Source of the DNA: Lachnospiraceae bacterium
GTDB lineage: Bacteria > Bacillota > Clostridia > Lachnospirales > Lachnospiraceae
Direction of reading: 5' to 3'
NCBI GenBank assembly: GCA_024403435.1
Contig: JAKSRV010000013.1
Coordinates: 1 to 34,264, forward strand
DNA: 34,264 nucleotides
Part shown: positions 7,272 to 15,836 of the stretch, piece by piece
How positions within the stretch are numbered: the stretch's first letter is position 1
Layout of the letters: every line of letters begins with the position of its first letter
The notes under the pieces: model-generated
Database searches by the model: none
What the model was told of the DNA's origin: nothing
Seen by the model: only the letters and a program-made list of their open reading frames with translations
Made by a program: the position numbers and the translations under genes

Positions 7272-8613
7272 AGTCGTGCGAAATATTAAGAATATGTTAC
7301 AAAAGATAAGAAAAATCGTCATAAGCGGCGTAATTGCAGCTACTGCAGCCGTTTGTGCCAACCTAATACAGGCCGATACAGCATATGCGCAGGATGCCAA
7401 TTCTGCATTCGGAAACGGTGGCGGAATGTCATCTTTCCTCTCTGTTCTTGGTAATTCATATGAAGTAAGTACAGTTGATTCCGAAATGATGGAATGTGTT
7501 GTAGAGCAGGCCAAGGAACTCGATATCGAGTTCGATATGTCACAGTATGTTAACGAATATGAGAACTTCGCTATTGCGCAGGTTAATGATTATATTAATG
7601 TAAGATCGCTTCCTACTACCGAGGGCGAGATTGTCGGACATATGTACAACGGTAGTGTATGTGAGATCCTTGAACGTGTAGACGGTGAGAACGGTGTATG
7701 GTTCAACGTCGTATCAGGTTCTGTTGAAGGATATGTTAAGTCAGACTATTTTATCTACGGCAACAGTGCTTTGGATGTAATCGGTGATTATGTCAAGAAG
7801 GTTGCGATTGTACAGTGTAATTTCCTTAATGTACGTGCAGATGCAGACATTAATGCATCAATCGTAGGATCTGTAGAATCAGGTGACAAGCTTGAAATCT
7901 ATGTAGAAGATGTTATTGAGGAGACTGTCGATGAAGTATCGGCAGAAGAAGCATCCGGTTCTGATGATATTGATGCTATAATCAATGAACTCGAAGAGGA
8001 AGCAGCTTCGGAGATTCAGTGGATTAAGGTTTACTATACCTCTGAGAAGGTTGGTTATGTCAGCGCAGATTATGTGGTTATCCAGGAGGATTACATCTGT
8101 GCCAAGACTATTGAGGAAGAGCGCGCTGAGGCCGAGGCCAAGAAGGAAGCCGAGAGAAAGCGTCAGGAGCAGTCTGCAGCAGCTGCAGCAGCTTCACGTA
8201 CTGAGGATGTGACCATCTCAGTTCCCAATATCAGCTATGCAGATACCACAGAGCTCAGACAGAACATCGTAGATTATGCTAAGTCATTTGTAGGTACCAG
8301 ATATGTAATGGGTGGTTCAAGCCTTCAGGGCGGTACCGATTGCAGTGGATTTACCATGTATGTATATGCAGCATTTGGTTATACCATCGGACGTACACCT
8401 TCAAGCCAGTGGGCAAGTGCAGGTAGACTTATTTCTACCGAGGAGCTCCAGCCCGGTGATATCGTATGTATGGGTACTTCAAGCTGCTATCACGTAGCAC
8501 TTTACATCGGAGATGGTCTTGTTGTTCACGAGGCTAACTCAAGAGATGGCTGTATCATTTCAGGTCTCTACAATTTCGAGCCTGTACTTGGTTTCAGAAA
8601 TGTAATCGATTAA
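7261..8613 (+). CDS. Secreted SH3-NlpC/P60 cell-wall hydrolase
   Basis: A 450-residue exported peptidoglycan hydrolase. The signal peptide ends near AYA-Q (about residue 43). Two bacterial SH3 domains follow: residues about 100-165 (YINVRSLPTTEGEIVGHM) and about 180-280 (FLNVRADADINASIVGSV, interrupted by an acidic insert). Then come a Glu/Lys/Ala coiled linker (about 283-320) and a C-terminal NlpC/P60 domain with nucleophile Cys361 (TDCSGF), His411 (YHVALYIG) and His423 (VHEAN). The family cleaves D-gamma-glutamyl-diaminopimelate bonds in peptide stems; the SH3 domains bind wall. ATG 7261 follows the predicted promoter but has only a weak AGG upstream. ATG 7294 would also give a good signal peptide and is the alternative start. 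Confidence 0.92.
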   Translation: MFNKVVRNIKNMLQKIRKIVISGVIAATAAVCANLIQADTAYAQDANSAFGNGGGMSSFLSVLGNSYEVSTVDSEMMECVVEQAKELDIEFDMSQYVNEYENFAIAQVNDYINVRSLPTTEGEIVGHMYNGSVCEILERVDGENGVWFNVVSGSVEGYVKSDYFIYGNSALDVIGDYVKKVAIVQCNFLNVRADADINASIVGSVESGDKLEIYVEDVIEETVDEVSAEEASGSDDIDAIINELEEEAASEIQWIKVYYTSEKVGYVSADYVVIQEDYICAKTIEEERAEAEAKKEAERKRQEQSAAAAAASRTEDVTISVPNISYADTTELRQNIVDYAKSFVGTRYVMGGSSLQGGTDCSGFTMYVYAAFGYTIGRTPSSQWASAGRLISTEELQPGDIVCMGTSSCYHVALYIGDGLVVHEANSRDGCIISGLYNFEPVLGFRNVID

Positions 8614-8627
8614 TTATTAAAATATTA

Positions 8628-8656
8628 AGCCGGTGGAGCAATCCGCCGGCTTTTTT
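8628..8656 (+). terminator. Intrinsic terminator of the NlpC/P60 gene
   Basis: A 10-bp stem pairs 8628-8637 with 8642-8651 around GCAA, with one G·U, followed by TTTTTT. A TATAAT at 8659-8664 directly after it may be the glpK -10 box, but I see no fitting -35. Confidence 0.9.
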
Positions 8657-8700
8657 AGTATAATGGATACGTATTAAATAAATCTTGGGGAGATTTTACG

Positions 8701-10203
8701 ATGCAAAAATATGTAATGGCGTTAGATCAGGGGACAACCAGTTCACGTTGCATTTTATTTGACAGACAGGGAAATATATGTGCCAAGTCGCAGAAGGAAT
8801 ATACACAAATTTATCCTCAGCCCGGTTGGGTGGAGCACAATCCCATGGAAATATGGTCTTCACAGCTCTCGGTGGCTACCGAGTGTCTGGCGACATTGGG
8901 AATTGATGCGAGCGAGGTGGCAGCGATAGGTATCACCAATCAGCGAGAGACCACCATCATATGGGACAAGGCGACAGGACAGCCAGTCTATAATGCTATC
9001 GTTTGGCAGTGCCGTCGCACCTCGGGCATGATAGATGCCCTCAAGGAAGACGGATTTGATCAAGTGATAAGGGCCAAGACAGGTTTGGTTCCGGATGCAT
9101 ACTTCAGTGCATCAAAGATTGCCTGGATTCTTGATAATGTAGATGGAGTCAGAGAACGTGCAGAGCGAGGGGAACTGCTCTTCGGAACCGTAGATACCTG
9201 GTTGATTTGGAATCTGACCAAGGGTGCGGTACATGTGACAGATTACAGTAACGCATCCAGAACGATGCTTTTTGACATTCACAAGCTTTGCTGGGACAAG
9301 GAGATTATGGAGCGATTCAATATTCCTGAATCCCTGCTTCCGGAGGTGAAGCCCTCGAGCTGTTTGTACGGATACACACAGAATCCTATCTTGGGCGTTG
9401 GTATTCCGATTGCGGGAGCGGCGGGTGACCAGCAGGCTGCTTTGTTCGGACAATGCTGTTTTGAAAAAGGCGATGTGAAAAATACCTACGGCACCGGCTG
9501 CTTTATGCTGATGAATGTCGGAAATGAGCCTATTGATTCAAAGAGTGGTTTGCTGACAACAATCGCAGCTTCAGAGAACGATAAGGTAACTTATGCGCTC
9601 GAGGGAAGCGTGTTTGTGGCAGGCGCGGGCATACAGTGGCTCAGAGACAGTATGCGTATGATTAAAAGTGCGGCTCAGTCTCAGGAGTATGCTGAGACCG
9701 TGAAGGATACCGCCGGAATGTATATAGTACCTGCTTTTGCAGGAATGGGCGCACCCTACTGGCAACAGCATGCCAGAGGAACTGTAGTGGGACTCACCAG
9801 AGGCTGCGAGAAGGAGCACTTTATCCGAGCAACATTGGAGTCTATCGCTTATCAGACTGCTGATGTGCTGAAGGCGATGGAAAGTGATTCCGGACTCAAA
9901 CTTACCGGACTTAAGGTGGACGGAGGTGCCAGTGCCAATGATTTTCTGATGCAGTTCCAGTCCGATATTATCAACACTAAGGTGGACAGACCTGTTAGTG
10001 TAGAGACTACAGCCCTGGGTGCGGCATACCTCGCCGGTCTCGCAGTGGGTTATTGGAACAGTAAGGAAGAGATTATCAACAATTGGCAGCTGGGAAAAAC
10101 ATTCGAGCCTGCGATGGATGAGGAGACCAGAAGTAAGCTCCTTAAGGGCTGGAAGCGTGCTGTAAAATGTGCGCTCGCTTATGCTGAAGAAGATGAAGAC
10201 TGA
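8701..10203 (+). CDS. glpK: Glycerol kinase
   Basis: A 500-residue FGGY-family kinase, the usual length for GlpK. It phosphorylates glycerol with ATP to sn-glycerol 3-phosphate in the cytoplasm. Diagnostic segments are [15 protein letters not shown] at the N-terminus, [14 protein letters not shown] with IVWQCRRTS (substrate pocket), [13 protein letters not shown] and [10 protein letters not shown] in the nucleotide domain, and [18 protein letters not shown] near the C-terminus. GGGGAG at 8687-8692 supports the start. No glpF or glpD lies nearby; the next gene is a plsC-type acyltransferase, consistent with feeding glycerol 3-phosphate into lipid synthesis. The last codons and stop lie inside a 39-bp tandem duplication. 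Confidence 0.97.
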   Translation: MQKYVMALDQGTTSSRCILFDRQGNICAKSQKEYTQIYPQPGWVEHNPMEIWSSQLSVATECLATLGIDASEVAAIGITNQRETTIIWDKATGQPVYNAIVWQCRRTSGMIDALKEDGFDQVIRAKTGLVPDAYFSASKIAWILDNVDGVRERAERGELLFGTVDTWLIWNLTKGAVHVTDYSNASRTMLFDIHKLCWDKEIMERFNIPESLLPEVKPSSCLYGYTQNPILGVGIPIAGAAGDQQAALFGQCCFEKGDVKNTYGTGCFMLMNVGNEPIDSKSGLLTTIAASENDKVTYALEGSVFVAGAGIQWLRDSMRMIKSAAQSQEYAETVKDTAGMYIVPAFAGMGAPYWQQHARGTVVGLTRGCEKEHFIRATLESIAYQTADVLKAMESDSGLKLTGLKVDGGASANDFLMQFQSDIINTKVDRPVSVETTALGAAYLAGLAVGYWNSKEEIINNWQLGKTFEPAMDEETRSKLLKGWKRAVKCALAYAEEDED

Positions 10204-10269
10204 ATATAGAATTGCGATACTGAAGCAAATGATGAAGACTGAATATAGAATTGTGATTTTATAGCAATT
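10192..10269 (+). repeat. 39-bp tandem duplication across the glpK stop codon
   Basis: Copies at 10192-10230 and 10231-10269 share their first 23 bases exactly (GATGAAGACTGAATATAGAATTG) apart from no gap, then diverge in a few positions before AGCAA. The first copy holds the last glpK codons and its TGA; the second is non-coding. Confidence 0.85.
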
Positions 10270-10320
10270 TGTGAAGAAATGAGATGAGCATCCGAAGATT
10301 ATGGATGCGCGAGGAATGTT

Positions 10321-11079
10321 ATGCCTGAGGTTGTAAAAATAATTTTAATAGTGATTGGGTCTTGTGTTGGATTTCTGTTCAGCGCACTTTTGACCTATTT
10401 TCTGGTGATTATAATCAGTTCGCTGTTTGTGGATACCACCAAAATCTATGACAAGCACAGCAGATATTATCGTGTGCTGCTTAACAGCTTTACCGGATTG
10501 ATGAGTTGGTTCATGGGAATCAGAATGCACGTGAGCGGGCTTGATAAATTCAATGCAGGTGTGCCTGAGGGTGGAAGATTTTTACTGGTACAAAATCACC
10601 GTTCGAATTTTGACCCGATTTTGACTTGGTATGCACTTAAAAAGCATGATATTGCATTTATATCAAAGGAGAAGAATTTGCACATTCCTTTCTTTGGAAA
10701 AATAATTCGCAAGTGCTGCTTCATGTCGATTGACCGTGAAAATGCAAGAGAGGCTTTGAAGACTATCATCAAAGCTTCGGAGCTGATAAAGGATAATCAG
10801 GTTTCAATAGGAATCTATCCTGAGGGAACCCGCAACAAGGAGTGCAAGGGATTACTTCCGTTTCACAACGGTGTGTTCAAGATTGCACAGATGGCCAAGG
10901 TTCCCATCGTGATTACTACTATATGCGGTACTGAGAATGTTCATAAGAATTATCTCAGACGCCATACCGACATATATTTGGATATTACAGGTGTAATTAC
11001 GGCTGAGGAACTCAAATCGATGTCTACTAAGGATGTTGCCGCTATCGTCGAAAAACAGATGCTCGATCGGATTGGTTAA
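10321..11079 (+). CDS. plsC: 1-acyl-sn-glycerol-3-phosphate acyltransferase (PlsC family)
   Basis: A 252-residue membrane-associated acyltransferase. The N-terminal hydrophobic segment (about 5-38) is followed by the LPLAT signature NHRSNFD, supplying the HX4D pair His93 and Asp98, the FGKIIRKCCFMSIDR block, and the YPEGTR motif (Glu168) that binds the phosphate of the acceptor. It acylates lysophosphatidate to phosphatidate in phospholipid synthesis. It sits 117 bp after glpK, and the pair may share a transcript. GAGGAA about 8 nt upstream supports the ATG. It ends 8 bp before the convergent pyridoxal kinase stop, with only a T-rich stretch between them. Confidence 0.9.
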   Translation: MPEVVKIILIVIGSCVGFLFSALLTYFLVIIISSLFVDTTKIYDKHSRYYRVLLNSFTGLMSWFMGIRMHVSGLDKFNAGVPEGGRFLLVQNHRSNFDPILTWYALKKHDIAFISKEKNLHIPFFGKIIRKCCFMSIDRENAREALKTIIKASELIKDNQVSIGIYPEGTRNKECKGLLPFHNGVFKIAQMAKVPIVITTICGTENVHKNYLRRHTDIYLDITGVITAEELKSMSTKDVAAIVEKQMLDRIG

Positions 11080-11087
11080 TCTATATG

Positions 11088-11924
11088 TTATTTTTTTAAT
11101 CTTGAGATATAGTACGGAAGCTCAAGCTCGAAGTTAACTGCATAATCGACCTTGTCGGGGTCGTTGTAGGTATTTTTGATGCAGCGTGAGGTGTAGTCGG
11201 CTGCGATGCAAAGTGCATCATACACGCTGAATTCATTTGCAAGAGCACCGGTAAAGGCGCTTGCAAATACATCACCGGTTCCGTGCGATTTCATCGGTAT
11301 TCTCTCGGTGCCGTACTTAAAAAATTCTTTTTTCTCAGAATCATATCCAATGAATCCGAAGGTTCCGTCGGAGAGATTTACGCCTGTGATTACGGAAAGC
11401 TTTGCTCCGAGTGCAGAGAGCTTCAGGACTAATGCTTTAATGGTCTCTTCATCGGCTTCTTCACCGGGATATTCTTCACCAAGCATTAATGCAGCCTCTG
11501 AAATGTTGGGAAGGATGATATCTGCTTTGCCGCACAGCTTGCCCATTTCTTTGGCAAAATGCTCATCGAAACCGCAGTAGAGTTCACCGCCGTCAGCCAT
11601 CGCAGGGTCGACTATAATCATAGTATCTTCTTCCTTGAATGTATCAAAGAATGACTGCACGATATTTATCTGGCGCTCACTGCCGAGGTAGCCGGTGTAG
11701 ATGGCGCTGAACTTGAAGCCTTGTGACTTCCAGTGGTCGCGAATAGGCTCCATGTCGTCGGTGAGATCTCTAAATGTAAATCCCTTGAAATGTGTATGTG
11801 TGGAAAGCACCGCAGTAGGAACTATTGCGGTCTCGATTCCTGCAGCGGAAATTATGGGAAGTGCTACAGTCAGAGAGCACTTGCCGATGCAGGATATATC
11901 CTGAATTGACATTACTTTTTTCAT
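11088..11924 (-). CDS. Pyridoxal/pyridoxamine kinase
   Basis: A 278-residue kinase of the PfkB/ribokinase superfamily, PdxK/PdxY-type. It phosphorylates B6 vitamers at the 5' position in PLP salvage. Evidence includes the N-terminal SIQDISCIGKCSLTVALPI (the family's conserved start), ITGYLG-like YTGYLGSE, VDPAMADGGELY, and the anion-hole and catalytic motif SHGTGDVFASAF near the C-terminus. GAGGAA 7 nt before the ATG supports the start. It is transcribed divergently from a MocR-type regulator of the PdxR kind, the usual partner of B6 salvage genes. The predicted promoter (minus-strand TTGTAA at 12014-12009, TATACT at 11990-11985, 18-bp spacer) overlaps a putative operator. Confidence 0.92.
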   Translation of the reverse strand: MKKVMSIQDISCIGKCSLTVALPIISAAGIETAIVPTAVLSTHTHFKGFTFRDLTDDMEPIRDHWKSQGFKFSAIYTGYLGSERQINIVQSFFDTFKEEDTMIIVDPAMADGGELYCGFDEHFAKEMGKLCGKADIILPNISEAALMLGEEYPGEEADEETIKALVLKLSALGAKLSVITGVNLSDGTFGFIGYDSEKKEFFKYGTERIPMKSHGTGDVFASAFTGALANEFSVYDALCIAADYTSRCIKNTYNDPDKVDYAVNFELELPYYISRLKK

Positions 11925-11984
11925 AAACTTATTCCTCAGATAAAGATTTATACACTTAAAATAGCTTTCATTTTAGCAAGTTAT

Positions 11985-12060
11985 AGTATATGCTCAAACT
12001 GGTATGATTTACAATGCCAATTAATCAAAAATGAACAAGACCAGTATGATGGTGAGCATA
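11985..12060. promoter_or_regulatory. Putative PdxR operator between divergent B6 genes
   Basis: An imperfect direct repeat, ACTGGTATGAT (11998-12008) and ACCAGTATGAT (12040-12050), is spaced 42 bp start to start, four helical turns, so both face the same side. An inverted pair, TATGCTCA (11989-11996) and TGAGCATA (12053-12060), frames them. The first repeat lies within the kinase promoter and the second just before the regulator's ribosome binding site. MocR-type dimers are known to bind paired direct repeats; TGGTAT is the complement of the ATACCA element of GabR sites. The assignment is inferred. Confidence 0.5.
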
Positions 12061-12062
12061 AA

Positions 12063-13490
12063 ATGGAGCTTCTGACATATTCATTGGAGAATAAGGGCAA
12101 TCTGCCCGTATATATGTACCTGTATGAGTGTATCAAGAATGATATTCTAACAGGCAAAATTTTGCCCGGTGAGCGCATTCCGTCTAAAAGGGTGCTTGCC
12201 TCGCATTTGGGTGTGGCAATCATCACCGTTGAGAATGCTTATGCGCAGCTGATCACCGAAGGATACATTATCAGCCGCGAAAAACGAGGTTACTACGTAT
12301 CGGAGGATATGGAGCTTAGCTCTCTGCCGATAGACAGGAGCGGAGAACTTCCCATCTTGTCGGATAATGAGAAAGCGGCGAAAGTAGAAACGTCTCCGTT
12401 ACTGGCGGATTTCTCGGTCAACAGTATCAAGTCCGACAGTTTTCCGTTTGATTCATGGGCTAAGCTCATGAGGCGTAATATGCTGGATCACGAGGCCGGT
12501 TTTTTGCAGGCACCTACCGGAAAGGGAGTGTATGAGCTTCGAAAAGCCATAGCCGACTATTTATACAAAAATAAAGGAATGACGGTGGATGCCGACAGGA
12601 TAATCGTCGGGCCGGGCACGGAGTATCTTCATCATATATTGATTCAGCTTATCGGAAGAAGCTGTTTTGTGGCGGTTGAAAATCCGGGCTACAAAAAGGT
12701 GGGACAGATTTATGAGACTAACGGTGTGAGAGTTATTTATATACCCGTTGACGAGAAGGGTATGAAGATAGACCGCCTGAAGAACAGTAATGTCAAGCTG
12801 GTGCACCTTTCGCCCGCACATCATTTTCCTACCGGTACGGTAATGCCCATCCACAGAAGAAGCAGGTTGCTTAATTGGGCGGCAGAGCAGGATGCATATA
12901 TTATTGAGGACGATTACGACAGCGAATTCAGATTTGAAGGACGTCCGGTTACCACACTGTATTCTATGGACAGCAGTAACGTCATCTATATGAATACGTT
13001 TACGAAGACGCTGGCTCCGTCGATACGAATTGCTTATATGGTGCTCCCCGAGAAGCTGCATCGTCGCTACAACGAAAAGCTGAGCTTTTATTCCGGATCT
13101 GTATCGGGCTTCGAGCAGTATACGCTGGCGGCTTTTATTTCGGAAGGATATTATGAGCGCCATATCCGAAGAGTGCGCAATCAGTACAAAAAATGCAGGC
13201 AGGAAATGCTTTCCGCATTGGAGGAATCCGGAATCTTAGAATGCATAGAGATTACCGAAGACAAGGCAGGACTTCAGCTGGCATTCAGAGTGCGCCCGGA
13301 ATACCTCAAAAATGCAGTTGGATTGGAACAAAAAGCACTGGAAAACGGAGTCAAAATAGTACCGTTTACAGCCTACTGCTACGGCAATGGCGAGTACTAC
13401 GGGGACAGGTATCTTTTGTACTATTCTGATACAGAAAAAAGCCGCATGATTAGTGCGTTTTGCGTTATAAAAAAATTACTAAAAAATTGA
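12063..13490 (+). CDS. pdxR: MocR-family regulator, probably PdxR
   Basis: A 475-residue GntR-type winged helix fused to an aminotransferase class I fold. Residues about 10-85 form the DNA-binding domain (GERIPSKRVLASHLGVAIITVENAY). From about 115 on, the sequence is fold-type-I PLP-binding, with IVGPGTEYLHH, VENPGYKKVGQIYE, LSPAHHFPTGTVMP, IEDDYDSEFRFEGRP and the Schiff-base region NTFTKTLAPSIRIAY with Lys315. Such regulators sense PLP rather than catalyse transamination. Divergence from the pyridoxal kinase supports control of B6 salvage. GGTGAG 6 nt upstream supports the start. The stop codon overlaps the -35 box of the next gene's promoter. Confidence 0.9.
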   Translation: MELLTYSLENKGNLPVYMYLYECIKNDILTGKILPGERIPSKRVLASHLGVAIITVENAYAQLITEGYIISREKRGYYVSEDMELSSLPIDRSGELPILSDNEKAAKVETSPLLADFSVNSIKSDSFPFDSWAKLMRRNMLDHEAGFLQAPTGKGVYELRKAIADYLYKNKGMTVDADRIIVGPGTEYLHHILIQLIGRSCFVAVENPGYKKVGQIYETNGVRVIYIPVDEKGMKIDRLKNSNVKLVHLSPAHHFPTGTVMPIHRRSRLLNWAAEQDAYIIEDDYDSEFRFEGRPVTTLYSMDSSNVIYMNTFTKTLAPSIRIAYMVLPEKLHRRYNEKLSFYSGSVSGFEQYTLAAFISEGYYERHIRRVRNQYKKCRQEMLSALEESGILECIEITEDKAGLQLAFRVRPEYLKNAVGLEQKALENGVKIVPFTAYCYGNGEYYGDRYLLYYSDTEKSRMISAFCVIKKLLKN

Positions 13491-13516
13491 CATAAGACAT
13501 ACAAATTTTGTATAAT
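13487..13516 (+). promoter_or_regulatory. Consensus promoter of the MshEN-like/CheX/receiver gene
   Basis: A perfect TTGACA (13487-13492) and a perfect TATAAT (13511-13516), 18 bp apart. The -35 overlaps the stop codon of the upstream regulator gene. The leader is about 90 nt with a weak hairpin of AGCCTC with GGGGCT. Confidence 0.85.
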
Positions 13517-13614
13517 ATTGCTTACGATGATTATAGCCTCAAATACATAAAAAAGGGGCTTTAGGGTATAGGGGAGAGTACTTCAAGATAACCGCAGCAA
13601 GGGGGTAACACATA

Positions 13615-14931
13615 ATGTTTACACAATTATTGGGAAAGTATCTGGTTGACAACAGTATTATCAGCGCAGACGACAATCGTCAGCTTCATGATGAGATGAG
13701 CCAGACCAGAGTTAAGCTTGGAACTATCGCAATTGCAGAGGGTCTTTTGAACGACCAGCAGGTTGAGGAAATCAATCATTTGCAGACTCAGCAGGATAAG
13801 AGATTCGGTGATATTGCCATCGGTCTCGGATATATCACAGAGGAGCAGCTTGATGCAATGCTTTCAAAGCAGGGCAATGCTTCAATGAAGTATTATCAGC
13901 TTCTCAATGAGAGAAAGGGTGTTGCGATGGGAGACATCGAGGCCTATGTAAAGGGCTTCCAGACTTCCATGGGCTTCACTGATAATGAGCTTGAGGCTAT
14001 TAAGAACGATGATTTCGCTACCTTGATGACTTTCTTTGCACTTGTTCGCGACAAGCTGATCACCGATATGGCAGGTCTTGTAATGAGAAATCTTACCAGA
14101 TTTGTTACCTCTGATTTCTATTTCGGAAGAATGAAGAGAAGCACCGATTACAGCTACAGCATTATTGCAGGTCAGAAGGCTATCGGTAATAACGCTATCT
14201 ATGTTGGATTTGCAGCAGGCAGTGATATCGACGGTATCATGGAGCTGGCTAAGGGTTATGCTAAGGGCGTAGCACTCAGCGGAAGTGAAGAAGTATATGA
14301 TGCTGTATGTGAGTTTTCAAACCTGAACAACGGTCTTCTTTCTTCAGAGCTCAGTAAGCATGATGAGTTCTCTGATATGAATCCTCCTCAGGTATTCCTC
14401 AGACAGAATATCACCGGTACCGCTTATGTAATGCCTATTTTTATCAAGGACAAGCAGGTTGATCTTGTTATTTCTACCGATGAAGCATTTGCACCCGGTA
14501 CTAATGAGCACAAGCTTACAATTGCCAAGTCCGAAGAGGTTGAGAAGACCATTACCGGAGCAGGCAATATTATGATAGTAGACGACTCTGCATTGATCAG
14601 AAAGATGCTTAGACAGCTTCTCGAGAAGAATGATTATGTGGTAGTAGCAGAGGCAAGCAACGGTGAAGAGGCTATCGAGACCTACAGCCGTGTAAAGCCC
14701 GACATTGTAACAATGGACGTAACAATGCCTGTATTGGATGGTGTTGGAGCTCTTAAGGGAATCATTGAAAAGGATCCCGATGCCAAGGTTATCATGGTAA
14801 CTGCAGCAGGACAGAAGGAGAGAGTAATCGAAGCTCTCAAGATTGGTGCTAAGGCATTTATCACCAAGCCCTTCAATGAAGAGGATTTACTTAAGAACCT
14901 GAATGAATGTTCAGCAGGTATCTACGAATAA
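13615..14931 (+). CDS. MshEN-like / CheX-like / receiver three-domain signalling protein
   Basis: A 438-residue soluble protein with three parts. Residues about 1-95 carry two repeats resembling the c-di-GMP-binding MshEN motif: KLGTIAIAEGLLNDQQVEEI and RFGDIAIGLGYITEEQLDAM, the second ending LSKQ. Residues about 140-305 resemble the CheC/CheX fold, including the phosphatase-type signature ExxNxxxG (Glu233, Asn236) with prolines at 257-258, close to the family's Asn-to-Pro spacing. Residues about 318-438 form a complete CheY-like receiver with Asp323/Asp324, phospho-acceptor Asp368, Thr396 and Lys418. A receiver and its likely phosphatase are thus in one chain. The role is probably chemotaxis or motility signalling responsive to c-di-GMP (inferred). 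AAGGGGG 9 nt upstream supports the start. Confidence 0.85.
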   Translation: MFTQLLGKYLVDNSIISADDNRQLHDEMSQTRVKLGTIAIAEGLLNDQQVEEINHLQTQQDKRFGDIAIGLGYITEEQLDAMLSKQGNASMKYYQLLNERKGVAMGDIEAYVKGFQTSMGFTDNELEAIKNDDFATLMTFFALVRDKLITDMAGLVMRNLTRFVTSDFYFGRMKRSTDYSYSIIAGQKAIGNNAIYVGFAAGSDIDGIMELAKGYAKGVALSGSEEVYDAVCEFSNLNNGLLSSELSKHDEFSDMNPPQVFLRQNITGTAYVMPIFIKDKQVDLVISTDEAFAPGTNEHKLTIAKSEEVEKTITGAGNIMIVDDSALIRKMLRQLLEKNDYVVVAEASNGEEAIETYSRVKPDIVTMDVTMPVLDGVGALKGIIEKDPDAKVIMVTAAGQKERVIEALKIGAKAFITKPFNEEDLLKNLNECSAGIYE

Positions 14932-14942
14932 TACAAAATAAA

Positions 14943-14985
14943 ACACCCGCGATTGAAATCATTTCAGTCGCGGGTGTTGTTCTTC
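14943..14985. terminator. Terminator between convergent genes
   Basis: A 10-bp GC-rich stem (14943-14952 with 14968-14977) is extended inward by TGAAA/TTTCA and followed by TTGTTCTT. It probably ends the receiver-protein gene. It could also serve the leftward gene ending at 15028, as an A-rich tract lies on its left flank. Confidence 0.8.
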
Positions 14986-15027
14986 TCATGGTTATGCAGG
15001 TCGGCATGACTCTTTTACAAGAGCAGC

Positions 15028-15630
15028 TTATTCCTCGGTAAGACCGTACTCCTTTTTGAGATCCTCAAACTTCTGAAGTACAGCGCCGTAGGTTTTCTGC
15101 GAAATCTCGGGCAATTCGCCGCCCCAGGTCTTTTCAGCCTGTGCAAAGCCCTTCTTGAAAGCATCAATCATGCTGTCGAGCTTGCTGGGATCGCCGCCGG
15201 TAAGTGCTGTAGCAAAGGATACTATACGATCGCTGGTTTTCTCAACGCCCCAATAGCCGTCCTCTGCGATATCAGCCTGTGCCTGTGCCTTGGTCTCGGG
15301 ATCTACAGTGAATTTTCCCTCACGAAGGAAGGACCAAATATCTGTAGCGTTACCATAGGTTGTAGCCTGCTGTGACATCAGCTTCTGCACAAGACTCTGA
15401 AGATTCTGGGTTCTTGTTTCAGCATCCAGCTTCAGCTGATTGACGAGCTCAGTATTCTGCGTATAAGTTTTTGCTGACTTTTTGCCTTCTTCGGAAGGTT
15501 CATAAGTTGCAGCTACATCTGAAGCTTTGCTTGTTGCTTTGCTTTCAGTGGTATCCTTATTCGCTTTTGCAGTGCTTGAATAAGCAGTGTATGCTGCGCT
15601 CACCTGAGAAGATGTAACTCCGTTTACCAT
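15028..15630 (-). CDS. Unknown 200-aa soluble protein, weakly DUF5610-like
   Basis: The ATG at 15630 is preceded by AAGGAGAG 5 nt upstream. A longer in-frame start at 15699 has no such site, so 200 residues is preferred. There is no signal peptide or membrane segment. The N-terminus (MVNGVTSSQVSAAYTAYSS) and a Lys/Thr/Ser-rich stretch to about residue 55 look disordered. The C-terminal part (about 70-200) is helical, with RIVSFATALTGGDPSKLDSM and a KKGFAQAEKTWGGELPEI segment that recalls DUF5610 from memory; this is a weak match. Flagellar rod, hook and hook-length proteins often start like this, so a motility link is possible but unproven. Confidence 0.65.
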   Translation of the reverse strand: MVNGVTSSQVSAAYTAYSSTAKANKDTTESKATSKASDVAATYEPSEEGKKSAKTYTQNTELVNQLKLDAETRTQNLQSLVQKLMSQQATTYGNATDIWSFLREGKFTVDPETKAQAQADIAEDGYWGVEKTSDRIVSFATALTGGDPSKLDSMIDAFKKGFAQAEKTWGGELPEISQKTYGAVLQKFEDLKKEYGLTEE

Positions 15631-15836
15631 TCTTTCTCTCCTTTCTCTAAAATATGGAAATCCATTTCCTATTAGCAGAAGAAACTCCGTCGTTCGCAAG
15701 GTAGGGCTTGAGAATAGCGAAAATTCTCCTCCTATACTAATTATATCGGAAGTATAGAGAGAAGGAATAGATTTAAAGATGAAATTTTTTATGATATTAT
15801 GACAAATAGTACAAAAATCTCTGGAGGAATCGGATT

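Noticed and set aside
8659..8664. TATAAT as a firm glpK promoter
   Set aside because: No acceptable -35 at 16-18 bp; the position would fall in the preceding terminator stem.
15631..15699. N-terminal extension of the 200-aa protein
   Set aside because: The strong AAGGAGAG site is positioned for the ATG at 15630, and the extension looks like translated leader.
15631..15836. PyrR-binding attenuator upstream of pyrC
   Set aside because: No terminator hairpin or PyrR-loop consensus seen in this interval.
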